Assembly: GCF_028747805.1 (NCBI RefSeq)
Contig: NZ_CP114887.1
Coordinates: 3,576,001 to 3,640,000 of the forward strand
DNA from: Solibacillus daqui
Lineage (GTDB): Bacteria > Bacillota > Bacilli > Bacillales_A > Planococcaceae
Length of the DNA: 64,000 nucleotides
Direction of reading: 5' to 3'
Part shown: positions 17,427 through 26,211 of the stretch, one piece after another
Position numbering within the stretch: position 1 is the stretch's first letter
How the letters are laid out: every line of letters starts with the position of its first letter
Made by a program: the position numbers and the translations under genes
Notes under the pieces: model-generated
Seen by the model: the letters and a program-made list of their open reading frames with translations, nothing else
What the model was told of the DNA's origin: nothing
Databases searched by the model: none

Positions 17427-18914
17427 ATGTCGGATTACAGTTATCAATTATTAGCAATTATTATTTACATGATTGCTATGCTTGGTATTGGCTGGTATGC
17501 GTTCCGAAAAACAAGCAACTTAACGGATTATATGTTAGGTGGACGTGGACTTGGTGCTGCGGTAACAGCTTTAAGTGCTGGTGCTGCTGATATGTCAGGT
17601 TGGCTCTTAATGGGGTTACCTGGTGCCATATACGTATCAGGTCTTGTAGAGGCATGGATTGCCATTGGTTTAACGATTGGTGCTTATTTAAACTGGTTAC
17701 TAGTAGCACCGCGCTTACGTGTTTACACACAAGTAGCCAACAATTCAATTACGATTCCAAGTTATTTAGATAATCGTTTACGTGATCACACAAAATTATT
17801 ACGTATTGCTTCAGGGATTATTATTTTAGTATTCTTCACGTTTTACGTATCGTCAGGTATGGTTTCTGGCGGGAAATTCTTTGAAAGCTCGTTTGGTATG
17901 GATTATCACACTGGGCTATTGTTTGTATCGGCCGTCGTTGTTGCATACACATTATTTGGAGGATTTTTAGCAGTAAGTTATACGGATGTTATTCAAGGGC
18001 TTATTATGGTAATTACGCTTATTGCGGTACCTGTTGTTGGAGTGTTTTTGACAGGTGGCATTGGTGAGACCGTAGATTCAATTAAAGCTGTTAATCCAAA
18101 TATGCTTAACTTAATTCCCCCTTCTGCAACAGCTGCCGTTATTATTTCATCGTTAGCTTGGGGACTTGGTTATTTCGGACAGCCCCATATTATTGTACGC
18201 TTTATGGCTATTGCTTCGGTAAAAGAAACGAAATCAGCACGTCGTATTGGTATTGGCTGGATGATTTTCAGCTTACTTGGTGCACTTGCAACAGCGCTTG
18301 TGGGGGTTGCTTATTTCCAACAGCAAGGTACGGAATTAAAGGATGCCGAAACAATATTTATCGTATTAGGACAAATTCTATTCCATCCTTTCATTGCAGG
18401 GATTGTATTAGCAGCCATTTTAGCAGCCGTTATGAGTACGATTTCTTCTCAATTAATCGTAACAAGCTCTGCGCTCATAGAAGATATTTATAAAGCGCTG
18501 TTCAATAAAACAGCAGACGATAAACACTATGTGTTTTTAGGTCGTGTAGCGGTATTACTTGTCGCCATTTTTGCCGCAATTGTCGCTTGGAATCCTGAAA
18601 ACACCATTTTAGATCTTGTTGGATTCGCGTGGGCCGGCTTTGGTTCTGCATTCGGTCCAATTATTTTGTTATCGCTTTTCTGGCGTAAACTCACAAATTA
18701 CGGCGCTCTAAGCGGGATGGTTGCTGGTGCAATTGTAGCGTTTTTTTGGGGACGTACAGAAAGCCTTTCAAGCATGTTATACGAAATCGTACCGGGCTTT
18801 ATCGCCTGTCTTGTTGTAGCGGTTTTTGTAAGTATGTTTACGTACAAGCGAAACACTGAAATCGAAAAAGAATTCGATGAAACACTGCGTATTTTAAACG
18901 AAGAACGTAACTAA
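17427..18914 (+). CDS. putP: sodium/proline symporter PutP
   Basis: The 495-residue SSS-family transporter has about 13 hydrophobic segments. Signature stretches include YMLGGRGLGAAVTALSAGAADMSGWLLMGLPGA (about residues 35-67; the Na+ site) and the GGFLAVSYTDVIQG motif (about 178-191). The AAVMSTISSQLIVTSS segment (about 330-345) also matches. It imports proline with Na+. GAGGAGC lies before the ATG. It follows the proline dehydrogenase gene after 91 bases without a terminator, so they are probably co-transcribed, forming a compact proline uptake and oxidation set. Confidence 0.94.
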   Translation: MSDYSYQLLAIIIYMIAMLGIGWYAFRKTSNLTDYMLGGRGLGAAVTALSAGAADMSGWLLMGLPGAIYVSGLVEAWIAIGLTIGAYLNWLLVAPRLRVYTQVANNSITIPSYLDNRLRDHTKLLRIASGIIILVFFTFYVSSGMVSGGKFFESSFGMDYHTGLLFVSAVVVAYTLFGGFLAVSYTDVIQGLIMVITLIAVPVVGVFLTGGIGETVDSIKAVNPNMLNLIPPSATAAVIISSLAWGLGYFGQPHIIVRFMAIASVKETKSARRIGIGWMIFSLLGALATALVGVAYFQQQGTELKDAETIFIVLGQILFHPFIAGIVLAAILAAVMSTISSQLIVTSSALIEDIYKALFNKTADDKHYVFLGRVAVLLVAIFAAIVAWNPENTILDLVGFAWAGFGSAFGPIILLSLFWRKLTNYGALSGMVAGAIVAFFWGRTESLSSMLYEIVPGFIACLVVAVFVSMFTYKRNTEIEKEFDETLRILNEERN

Positions 18915-18922
18915 TTATGTGA

Positions 18923-18954
18923 ACTAGTCTCTCCTGTAGAGACTAGTTTTTTCG
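18923..18954 (+). terminator. terminator after putP
   Basis: An 11-bp stem AACTAGTCTCT/AGAGACTAGTT followed by TTTTTCG, starting 9 bases past the putP stop codon. Confidence 0.9.
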
Positions 18955-19018
18955 TTATAATGAAAATAAATTGAACGTTTTTTAAAACTGCTGCGTCTAA
19001 TCGACAAAGGAGGAATAG

Positions 19019-19069
19019 ATGATGGAAGAGATGCTTTTGAAATTGAAATTACCTATTTTAAATAAATGA
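19019..19069 (+). CDS. possible 16-residue peptide upstream of the YbjQ-family gene
   Basis: A short ORF, MMEEMLLKLKLPILNK, preceded by AAAGGAGG at good spacing. It ends 57 bases before the UPF0145 gene. It could be a leader peptide or simply a chance ORF after a good ribosome binding site. Confidence 0.25.
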   Translation: MMEEMLLKLKLPILNK

Positions 19070-19125
19070 AACCTTTACAGTTTGTAACCGTATTGATTAG
19101 TACTACATTTTAAGGAGTGGGCGCT

Positions 19126-19440
19126 ATGTTAGTAGTTACAACAAACGCAATCGAAGGAAAAACAATTGAAACGTATTACGGTATCGTATCAGGTGAAGCG
19201 ATTATGGGCGCAAACATTGTACGTGATATTTTCGCATCTGTAACAGATATTGTTGGTGGACGCAGTGCTTCTTATGAAGATAAATTAGCAGAGGGCCGCA
19301 AAATTGCGCTAGAAGAAATGCAAGACCGCGCGCGTAGCTTAGGGGCAAATGCCATCATTGGTGTGGATTTAGACTTTGAAACATTGCGTGAAGGCATGAT
19401 GATGTGTGTTGCAACAGGTACTGCTGTAACAATTCGCTAA
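19126..19440 (+). CDS. YbjQ/UPF0145 family protein
   Basis: The 104-residue product matches the UPF0145 (YbjQ/YdfR) family. The VTTNAIEGKTIETYYGIVSGEAIMG opening (shown at about residues 4-28) and the centre with GGRSASYEDKLAEGRKIALEEM are diagnostic, as is the AIIGVDLDFE end. The family assembles small oligomeric rings and is often called heavy-metal binding, but its function is not established. The ATG at 19126 is taken because AAGGAG lies 9 bases upstream; a GTG at 19117 would sit on the ribosome binding site. Confidence 0.88.
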   Translation: MLVVTTNAIEGKTIETYYGIVSGEAIMGANIVRDIFASVTDIVGGRSASYEDKLAEGRKIALEEMQDRARSLGANAIIGVDLDFETLREGMMMCVATGTAVTIR

Positions 19441-19560
19441 GTGCTCAAACATAAGTGGCAAGAAATTAAGCTAAACTTTAATCTAGCAAAACGCATTTCT
19501 TCGATCCAGCTACTGAAAAGCGTATTCGTTAGACGAAGAGAAATTAATTTCTTTCTATTC

Positions 19561-19600
19561 AAAAATCACCATTTTCGATTTTGAAAAATGGTGATTTTTT
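19561..19600. terminator. bidirectional terminator
   Basis: A 15-bp stem AAAAATCACCATTTT/AAAATGGTGATTTTT with T runs on both strands. It lies between the convergent UPF0145 gene and the ROK kinase gene. Confidence 0.88.
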
Positions 19601-19622
19601 GTCTTGTTTAAATCTATTAAAT

Positions 19623-20483
19623 TTATAGTAGCGCTGCACCGATTAATCCTGCATGGCCTTTATTAATACTCGCTTGTACGCGCCCTTTTTTATGATCAAA
19701 AAACGGTAGCGTAAAACAATTATCTACTTCTTGTGCAATTTCACTCACCATTTGCGGATGATGGTTCATCACACCTCCACCTAAAACAACGACATGTGGA
19801 TCGAGTAAAAGTATAAAACTATGAATCTTTTGTGCAATTTCTTGTTGCCACTGCTTAATAATTGGAACAACCTTGTCGTCCTGCGAATAATAGCTCTCAA
19901 AAAATTGCTGAAGTGTATCTGTACGATTTGTTTTTTCTTGTAGCCACTTTGTTAACCCCGGGCCTGCACATACGTCTTCAAAAAAAGCACCCTTCTTCGT
20001 TAACGAAAAGCCGACCTCGCCAGGAATGCCCGCACCTCTTAAAAATTTGCCTTCGTGAATGGAGCAGCAAGCAATCCCTGTACTAACCGTTAAATAGATT
20101 AGCGTTTCCTGCTCAAAATGACGAATTTTATATTCGCCATTCGCGGCTGTCATCATATCAGTTTCCATTCTTATTAAAGCGTTTGGATACGCTTCCTGTA
20201 AACGAGCTACTAATGGAAAGTCCCTCCAGGGTAAGTTTTGCTGATAAACAACCATTCCTTGTTGTAAATTTAAAATGCCAGGAAGTCCAACCGCAACTTT
20301 TACAATTTCCCCTTCATGTCCTTGCAAAAGTTCATTGAATCCTTCAATCATCGCCTCAAATAATGCTTCTGATTGTTGAGGGCTTGCGATTTCTAACTCA
20401 TTAATCAACTTTTCGGGTTGCTCTTGCTTCGAAATTGCTAATGCTAATTTTGTGCCTCCAATATCAGCGCTTAGTATCCACAT
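19623..20483 (-). CDS. ROK family sugar kinase-like protein lacking the zinc motif
   Basis: The 286-residue product begins with the ATP phosphate-binding motif ADIGGTKLALA (about residue 7). It keeps the ROK acidic residue region (ETDMMTAANGEY, about 112-123), STGIACC, and the second phosphate motif VVLGGGVMNH. The family's cysteine-rich zinc motif (GHxxxxxCxCGxxGC) is replaced by GEVGFSLTKKGAFFEDVCAGPG, so the usual zinc site is absent. It would phosphorylate a sugar or amino sugar released by this locus. The start ending at 20483 has AGGTGG 6 bases upstream; M1 at 20489 sits against it. It is the last gene of its unit and overlaps the GNAT gene by 20 bases. Confidence 0.75.
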   Translation of the reverse strand: MWILSADIGGTKLALAISKQEQPEKLINELEIASPQQSEALFEAMIEGFNELLQGHEGEIVKVAVGLPGILNLQQGMVVYQQNLPWRDFPLVARLQEAYPNALIRMETDMMTAANGEYKIRHFEQETLIYLTVSTGIACCSIHEGKFLRGAGIPGEVGFSLTKKGAFFEDVCAGPGLTKWLQEKTNRTDTLQQFFESYYSQDDKVVPIIKQWQQEIAQKIHSFILLLDPHVVVLGGGVMNHHPQMVSEIAQEVDNCFTLPFFDHKKGRVQASINKGHAGLIGAALL

Positions 20484-21423
20484 ATTCATCCACCTGCTTT
20501 ACGAAAACTCCATAATTTTTCCAAACAGAATACCCTAATTTTTCATAAAAAGCAATTAAATCTGTCCAATCGATAAATAATGTAGTCTTATTTCGTTGCT
20601 GTAAATAATATTCTGCTGCCTCTACAACGGCTCTGCCTAACCCATATTTTCGATAGTGCTCATTAATCCCTAATGGACCAATTCCACCTAAATTTCCAAA
20701 TTGCTCTGCCCAATTATAATTTGGTCCCTTCCAAGCGCTTTGTTCATCATTTATGCGGCAAAACCCAACAATTTGCCCTTCCCATTTTACGACGACATAA
20801 TCTCGACCCGTGCCACCTTTAGCAAAATAGTCATGTGCTTCGAATGTCCAACGTCCAGGGAAAGAATTTGAAATAAAATCTAGAAATTGCTGTTGTTCCT
20901 CTGGTTGTAATAAAACAAATTCGGCTTTTTCCTTTTGAGGAAGTGCTTGTGGATCCGTTACCGCTCTTGTAAAGTCCACACTTTCAACAAGCTGTTTAAA
21001 ACCAAATTTTTCAGCAAACGCTACGCCTGCTTGTTGCGCCAGTGGAATTCCACATAGTAAATGTCCTAAATCGCCACCAATTTGAATTTTCGAAACCCCC
21101 ATTTCAATCAGTGCCTGCTCGGCATGCTCATAAAGCGCGGTTGCAATTTTTTGCTGACGATAATCTGGATGCACAAGTAGCATTTGAATCCAACCATGTG
21201 CTTTATTTAATTCCACACCATACGTATCGTGCCAGCTTTTTGCAATGACAACACCAACCACTTTGTCATCTTGTACTTTAACAGCACTACCTTCTTGTAA
21301 AACATAAGGTGATTGCCATGTATTTTGATCAAATAAACGCGTTGTTAATAGAAAATCAGGTAAGCATTCATTCCATAAATTTAAAATCTCTTCATGAAAT
21401 TCTTTCGTTAATGGCTTTAACAA
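20464..21423 (-). CDS. tandem-domain GNAT N-acetyltransferase
   Basis: The 319-residue protein has two GNAT-like domains. The first is at about residues 1-160, with LLVHPDYRQQKIATALYEHA as acetyl-CoA loop. The second is at about 170-305, with LGINEHYRKYGLGRAVVEAA as a better-formed R/Q-x-x-G-x-G/A loop. The start is set at a TTG ending 21423 because GGGGGG lies 7 bases upstream and the upstream gene's TAA is two bases away. The ATG at 21468 has no ribosome binding site and would overlap by 44 bases. The acceptor is unknown; an amino-sugar substrate would fit the neighbours. Confidence 0.72.
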   Translation of the reverse strand: MLKPLTKEFHEEILNLWNECLPDFLLTTRLFDQNTWQSPYVLQEGSAVKVQDDKVVGVVIAKSWHDTYGVELNKAHGWIQMLLVHPDYRQQKIATALYEHAEQALIEMGVSKIQIGGDLGHLLCGIPLAQQAGVAFAEKFGFKQLVESVDFTRAVTDPQALPQKEKAEFVLLQPEEQQQFLDFISNSFPGRWTFEAHDYFAKGGTGRDYVVVKWEGQIVGFCRINDEQSAWKGPNYNWAEQFGNLGGIGPLGINEHYRKYGLGRAVVEAAEYYLQQRNKTTLFIDWTDLIAFYEKLGYSVWKNYGVFVKQVDEYVDTKR

Positions 21424-21424
21424 A

Positions 21425-22999
21425 TTATTTCCCCCCAAACGTTTCTTCCATCCGGCGAATCGGATCATCTACTATAACTCCATCCCATTCAAAGATATGC
21501 CCCTGTTGTACTAACTGTTGCTTTATTTCCTCATATGGTAATTGTTGAACTGGTTTTTGTGCTTGCATTGCCTGTGCTGCAATGGTTCCAGCTACTTGGC
21601 CAAGCATCATAAATACCGGCTCCATTCGAATCGAACCATAGGCAATATGCGATGCACTGATGCAAACAGGCACTACTAAATTTGTACATTCCTCCTGCTT
21701 AGGTAAGAGCGCACGCAAATCAATCGCAAATGGCTTTACTGGAATTTGAATATCCCCTTCATTCACAACACGCCCATTTAATACAACGCGACGACAGTGA
21801 TGAGAGTCCATATGGAAAGACGCAACGGCAATCGGTTGCTCACAATGTATTCGCCGAAGCGCATGATGCTCCGTCATACAATAATCTGCAATCATTCGAC
21901 GCGCCTCTCGAATATACAATTGTCTTGGCCAATGATTCGTTTCAATAAATTCATCTGCCGCTAATCCCCATTGGTTCACTTCTTGTTGAACAGTCCCCGG
22001 CACTTCTTCATCCGTTGCTAAAAAGTATAATAATCCGGCTACATACGTGACATGTTGCTGAAAAATTTCTTCACGTAATGTATAGCTGCCATCTGGAAAG
22101 GCATAATTCATACCGATAAAATCCGTTGAAAATGCTCCGTGATTATTTAAATCGGTTTTGCCGTTCATTAATGTCGTATGAAGCTTCATTGCGTCCCAAT
22201 GTCCCGCTTGTAAATAACGCAATAATAACTCATAATGCGAGCGGTTATAGCCGTTTGGTTTAGGAATTGGGACTTTATTGTTCTTTGTTAAACAGATTCG
22301 GAAGTTATAAGCTTGAATGCGTTTATCTCCTGCACCATTTAGTTCCGTTACTTGTTCGTTCGCAATGCCATACAATAAACCACTATTCGGATTCCCTTCT
22401 TCTTGATAAGGATCAATATAACTTTCAAATTTATGATGCTGTGTCCCAAACTGCACGCCATTATAAATTTCTTTATACACGATACTTGCTTCGCGGCCAA
22501 CAATATATGAAACTTTAGCATGTGCGAGTAAATCTCCTTCATAGCTTGCATCGATGAATTGCTTTGCCTCATAGGTTGTCCCATCGGTCATCGTAATTTG
22601 ATGAATCGCTTGATGCTCTTTCACAACGCTTTCAATAAATTGCTCAGTTTGCACATCAATTTTAAATTCTGTTAACCATTTTTTAAAGATTCCCTCGGCT
22701 ACATGTGGCTCAAAGCGTACACATTTTTCAACCTGATAATGCGCGGCGATTTCTTCATAAAATTGCTTTGCCAAGCCCCCTAATGCGTCTTCAGCTCCTA
22801 AGTCGGTTGCTCCTAAGCCGCTCGTTGTCATTCCGCCAATAAAGCGACTACATTCAGCAATTCGTACGTCGAAGCCTTGCTTTTTTAACGTAATAGCTGC
22901 TGTAATTCCTGCAGGAGTTGCTCCATATATTAAAACCTCTTGTTTCAAATAAAGTGACCGATGTTCTTTTTCGCGATAATAATAAACGCAATCCCACAT
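21425..22999 (-). CDS. FAD-dependent oxidoreductase (FAD_oxidored family)
   Basis: The 524-residue product has an N-terminal dinucleotide motif VLIYGATPAGITAAITLKKQG (shown at about residues 22-42) and the FIGGMTTSGLGATDLGAE segment typical of the PF12831 family. It also has FIDASYEGDLLAHA (about 167-180), and VPVCISASHIAYGSIRMEPVFMMLGQVAGTIAAQA near the C-terminus (about 455-489). Such proteins sit in carbohydrate loci of Bacteroides, Planctomycetes and Paenibacillus, mostly with unknown substrate. No signal peptide is seen, so it is cytoplasmic. Its ATG overlaps the stop of the preceding gene by one base (TAATG), implying tight coupling with the DUF4838-like protein. Confidence 0.8.
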   Translation of the reverse strand: MWDCVYYYREKEHRSLYLKQEVLIYGATPAGITAAITLKKQGFDVRIAECSRFIGGMTTSGLGATDLGAEDALGGLAKQFYEEIAAHYQVEKCVRFEPHVAEGIFKKWLTEFKIDVQTEQFIESVVKEHQAIHQITMTDGTTYEAKQFIDASYEGDLLAHAKVSYIVGREASIVYKEIYNGVQFGTQHHKFESYIDPYQEEGNPNSGLLYGIANEQVTELNGAGDKRIQAYNFRICLTKNNKVPIPKPNGYNRSHYELLLRYLQAGHWDAMKLHTTLMNGKTDLNNHGAFSTDFIGMNYAFPDGSYTLREEIFQQHVTYVAGLLYFLATDEEVPGTVQQEVNQWGLAADEFIETNHWPRQLYIREARRMIADYCMTEHHALRRIHCEQPIAVASFHMDSHHCRRVVLNGRVVNEGDIQIPVKPFAIDLRALLPKQEECTNLVVPVCISASHIAYGSIRMEPVFMMLGQVAGTIAAQAMQAQKPVQQLPYEEIKQQLVQQGHIFEWDGVIVDDPIRRMEETFGGK

Positions 23000-24522
23000 T
23001 ATAATGCCTCCCAGCGTTCCTTCGTTATACGCACAACTTCTTTTAAAGCTTGAGCATAATGTTGTAAAGGTGCTTCTGGACTTGCTTGCTCGATGACTTG
23101 TTCAACAGCCGTAAGCATTTGAATAACGTCCGATTTTGCTTCTGGATTTTTCGCTTCCACGACACGGCTAGGGAAAAACTTTGCATTGAATTGACTATTT
23201 TGTCCAAGCTGATGCTCGATTTGCTGTGCGAACTGTTGCATAGACTCTGATAAAAGATGTGGTATCGTTTCAAGTCCTTCCCACAATGAACGGGCAAATA
23301 CAATATTATTTAACTGCTGGTATTGCTGATAATCATAATTTCCCATATGCGCTTGTGCTTTTGCCACTTTATGCAATGGTACAACCAAGTTCACCATGCC
23401 ATCACAGCCTAGCTCTTCATAACGGTCAACATCTACTGCAATTTGTTTAAATAGTAATGGGAATAATTCGCTTAACATGAAATGATCACTGTAGTATTCA
23501 AACACCGTAATGGATTTTTCAGTTGCTTGTCGCCAATCCTCTAAACTTTGCCAAGCACGTACATCGCGTTCAGATTCATAGCTTTTTGTATAATCACGTC
23601 CCCAATACGCATATAAAATATCCGTTGTGCCTACTCGCTGTTGTTTTCGTTCAAGCATTTCCCAGCTTAATCCTGCATTATAAACGATGTGCTCTACATC
23701 CACTTGTAAGCCAACCTGTTGTAAAGCTAGTTGTACTTTTTCTGCAAAGGCAATATAGCGAGTTAAAAATTGAACAGCTCCCTCTCCTATTGCCCCTACA
23801 TCTTCTGGCCATAAGGAAATACGGCGAATTGCTGGCTCGTTTTTGCAATACGAAACAATGAGTTCAATTACTTGTTGTTGTGCCTGCTCATCTTGTAAAA
23901 AATCATGGTTTTTTATCGCATGAGCCGTTGTAAATTCTGTTTCTTCACCAATTAAGTCATTGACAGCACCATCTGCAGCTGCTTTGCCCGTTACTTGAAG
24001 TCCTCTAGCTTTTGCAATTAAATAACGTAGGCTATGTCCACCTAATGTTACTTCAATGCCGCGCTTTCGTATGTCTTCAAAAAGCGCGTCCTTCACTTCA
24101 TCCCATAAGAAAAATGTGAAAAATACTTCATTTAATCCATTTTTCGTTCCAACATCGAGCATACTTTTTAAAAATGGTACATCATCAATCGTTTCAAACA
24201 CATTCCCACGACGTGTAAATCTCGGCTTGCCCACATATACGCCGTCAATCCCAACCGCTTCAATCGTTTGCTGCTTCTTTAAATCAAGGAAGAGAATCCC
24301 TTCCACCTTTTCAATAAAGCGATACACCCCATACAAAATGGCACGACTTGAATTGCCTCGAATAACATATTGATTGTCTTGCTGAATCATTTCAAAGTGA
24401 TCATCTGTTAGTCCCATATCAACGTATTCAAAATGAACTGGTTTTTCACCTGTGTAATAGCTGTTTAATTCAGTTAACGCAAATTGTTCGATTTCATTTT
24501 GAATTTTAATTGATGTGTTCAT
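22999..24522 (-). CDS. DUF4838 / GH67 N-terminal-like protein
   Basis: The 507-residue cytoplasmic protein has an N-terminal NSSRAILYGVYRFIEKVEGILF region (about 56-78), the 'RG..YG.y.fLE' element of GH67/GH20 N-terminal domains. A barrel-like part follows, with ISLWPEDVGAIGEG and LLYAYWGRDYTKS-type segments. I recall this pattern from DUF4838 proteins found beside Gfo/Idh and FAD oxidoreductases. A hydrolase or lyase on a glycoside or uronide is likely, but catalytic residues cannot be assigned. It is the first gene after the terminator at 24562-24592 and heads a four-gene unit with the FAD enzyme, GNAT and ROK kinase. Confidence 0.6.
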   Translation of the reverse strand: MNTSIKIQNEIEQFALTELNSYYTGEKPVHFEYVDMGLTDDHFEMIQQDNQYVIRGNSSRAILYGVYRFIEKVEGILFLDLKKQQTIEAVGIDGVYVGKPRFTRRGNVFETIDDVPFLKSMLDVGTKNGLNEVFFTFFLWDEVKDALFEDIRKRGIEVTLGGHSLRYLIAKARGLQVTGKAAADGAVNDLIGEETEFTTAHAIKNHDFLQDEQAQQQVIELIVSYCKNEPAIRRISLWPEDVGAIGEGAVQFLTRYIAFAEKVQLALQQVGLQVDVEHIVYNAGLSWEMLERKQQRVGTTDILYAYWGRDYTKSYESERDVRAWQSLEDWRQATEKSITVFEYYSDHFMLSELFPLLFKQIAVDVDRYEELGCDGMVNLVVPLHKVAKAQAHMGNYDYQQYQQLNNIVFARSLWEGLETIPHLLSESMQQFAQQIEHQLGQNSQFNAKFFPSRVVEAKNPEAKSDVIQMLTAVEQVIEQASPEAPLQHYAQALKEVVRITKERWEAL

Positions 24523-24561
24523 ATGCTCTATCCCCTTTGTTGTTATTTCTCGTAATTCAAC

Positions 24562-24592
24562 AAAAAGGATACTCTTAACGGAGTACCCTTTT
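24562..24592 (-). terminator. terminator between the two oxidoreductase units
   Basis: An inverted repeat AAAAGGATACTC/GAGTACCCTTTT, fully paired as RNA on the minus strand with one G-U pair, followed by TTTTTG. It separates the 24.6-30.3 kb genes from the 19.6-24.5 kb genes; partial read-through is possible. Confidence 0.75.
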
Positions 24593-24599
24593 CATTTAT

Positions 24600-25577
24600 T
24601 TATACAATTACTGCTTGCTTTTTAGCGTTCGATTCATAAGCTGCCAATGCAATTTCTAAGGATTTCAATCCATCATATCCAGAAATAAGTGGCTTTCTTC
24701 CTTGTTGAATAGCCTGTAAAAAATCAACGATTAATTCAAAATCTGTATTATTTCCACTATATAAATGCGTGATCGATTTTTCGCCTTTACTATATAAGTT
24801 TAGCTTTTCATTAAATACATCGACTTTACGGGTTGCTTTCGTTCCGATAATTTCAATCATGACATCGCCCCAAGTCGGAAATTGTGGAAAGCGTGACCAA
24901 CTCGCATCATGTGAAGCAATTACACCATTTTCAAAAACAATGGTCATAATCCCTGCATCATCGGTATCAAGCTCGGTAAAGTAACGATTTGCAAACGCAC
25001 TAACTTCGGCTACTTCACTATTTAAATACCAGCGCATAATGTCTACCATATGCACGGTATGGTCCAAAACAGCTCCTCCACCCGCTAATTGCTCATCGAT
25101 AAACCAGCCGCCCGGATTTTGGCCACGATTTGTAGAACGTATCGCGACAATATCTCCAAGCTCTCCTGCTTCAATCGCCTGTTTGACATCTCGAATTGCC
25201 GCACTGTAACGCACAGGATAAGCAATTGACAGTTGCACCTCATTTTGATCACAAACTGCAATCATATCCTTTGCATCTTCAACTGTTGTAGCAATCGGCT
25301 TTTCACATAAAATATGCTTTTTCGCCTTTGCAGCCGCAATAACCATTTCTTTATGCAATATATTTTCACTACATACGAGCACAACATCAATTGGTTGCGC
25401 TAAAAATAATTGAATATCTGTAAAAAAAGGTACCTCATATTGCTCACTCGCCTGTTGACCACGGTTGTTATCCGTATCATAAATCGCGGTTAATGTTGCC
25501 CCAGGTATCCTTTTAATCGCATCGGCATAGCTTGTTGCATGAATGTGTGCAAAGCTCATAATCCCAATATTCATCAC
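24600..25577 (-). CDS. Gfo/Idh/MocA family oxidoreductase
   Basis: The 325-residue product has an N-terminal Rossmann fold (MNIGIMSFAHIHATSYADAI, with a G-x-x-x-H motif rather than GxGxxG), the CEKPIA lysine-proline motif at about residue 91, and GGGAVLDHTVHMVDIMRWYL (about 163-182) bearing the catalytic Asp/His pair of this family. It would use NAD(P) to oxidise or reduce a sugar or cyclitol hydroxyl. The start overlaps the upstream gene's stop by four bases. It is the last gene of the 24.6-30.3 kb unit. Confidence 0.88.
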   Translation of the reverse strand: MMNIGIMSFAHIHATSYADAIKRIPGATLTAIYDTDNNRGQQASEQYEVPFFTDIQLFLAQPIDVVLVCSENILHKEMVIAAAKAKKHILCEKPIATTVEDAKDMIAVCDQNEVQLSIAYPVRYSAAIRDVKQAIEAGELGDIVAIRSTNRGQNPGGWFIDEQLAGGGAVLDHTVHMVDIMRWYLNSEVAEVSAFANRYFTELDTDDAGIMTIVFENGVIASHDASWSRFPQFPTWGDVMIEIIGTKATRKVDVFNEKLNLYSKGEKSITHLYSGNNTDFELIVDFLQAIQQGRKPLISGYDGLKSLEIALAAYESNAKKQAVIV

Positions 25578-26203
25578 TGTTCACCTCGTTGTAGTAACGC
25601 TTGAATTTTTTTTAGCTTTTCATCATAGCTCACGTCCCAAGAAATCGCATGTTCAACAATTGCCTCAACATGTTTATACAGATTATGATTATTGCTTGAA
25701 TCCCCTGTCATTTGGGCACTATCAAACTCCACAATATGTTGGTGACTGCTCCATTCAAATTCAATACGCGCTTCGCCATGCATATATTCTAAATGAGCCA
25801 TAATTTGCTCTCCGAATTCACACAGCACGATGACATATTTTGTAGCACCGATTGCATTGGAACGAACCTTGATGTTGCGAACAGGACCGTACCATTCCTC
25901 TAAAGCAAGCAAGTCCTCTTCAATTGGAAAGGCATTTTCTGTTGTTCGGCGAATCCGAATTACACCTTTTACAACATCATGTGCCTTTAATACTTGATAC
26001 AGTTGAAGCGCAAATGAATACGACCATAAATCAAAGTAAATGAAGCCTTCATGTTGCAACAACGAAAATGGTTTATATGCCTCTGTAGTTGGTTGCTTTA
26101 AAATCGTAATGGTATTTGGCTCATGTCGAATTTCAGATGTAAAGTTGTACAATGGTGAGTGCATTAAAATTTGTTCGTTATTTGGTAATACGATTTGTAC
26201 CAT
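25574..26203 (-). CDS. stand-alone Gfo/Idh/MocA C-terminal-like domain protein
   Basis: The 209-residue protein matches no enzyme I can name. No Rossmann motif and no EKP motif are present. The order KGVIRIRRTTENAFPIEEDL, then EEWYGPVRNIKVRSNAIGATKYVIVLCEF, then HLEYMHGEARIEFEW (residues about 78-165) reads like the C-terminal beta-sheet domain of Gfo/Idh enzymes. It lies between two full-length Gfo/Idh genes, 8 bases after one and overlapping the other by four. It may be a partner subunit that shapes the active site or the oligomer. The domain assignment is by eye and uncertain. Confidence 0.5.
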   Translation of the reverse strand: MVQIVLPNNEQILMHSPLYNFTSEIRHEPNTITILKQPTTEAYKPFSLLQHEGFIYFDLWSYSFALQLYQVLKAHDVVKGVIRIRRTTENAFPIEEDLLALEEWYGPVRNIKVRSNAIGATKYVIVLCEFGEQIMAHLEYMHGEARIEFEWSSHQHIVEFDSAQMTGDSSNNHNLYKHVEAIVEHAISWDVSYDEKLKKIQALLQRGEQ

Positions 26204-26211
26204 TTCATCAC

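Noticed and set aside
19441..19587. 48-codon GTG ORF after the UPF0145 gene
   Set aside because: It has no ribosome binding site and runs into the terminator at 19561.
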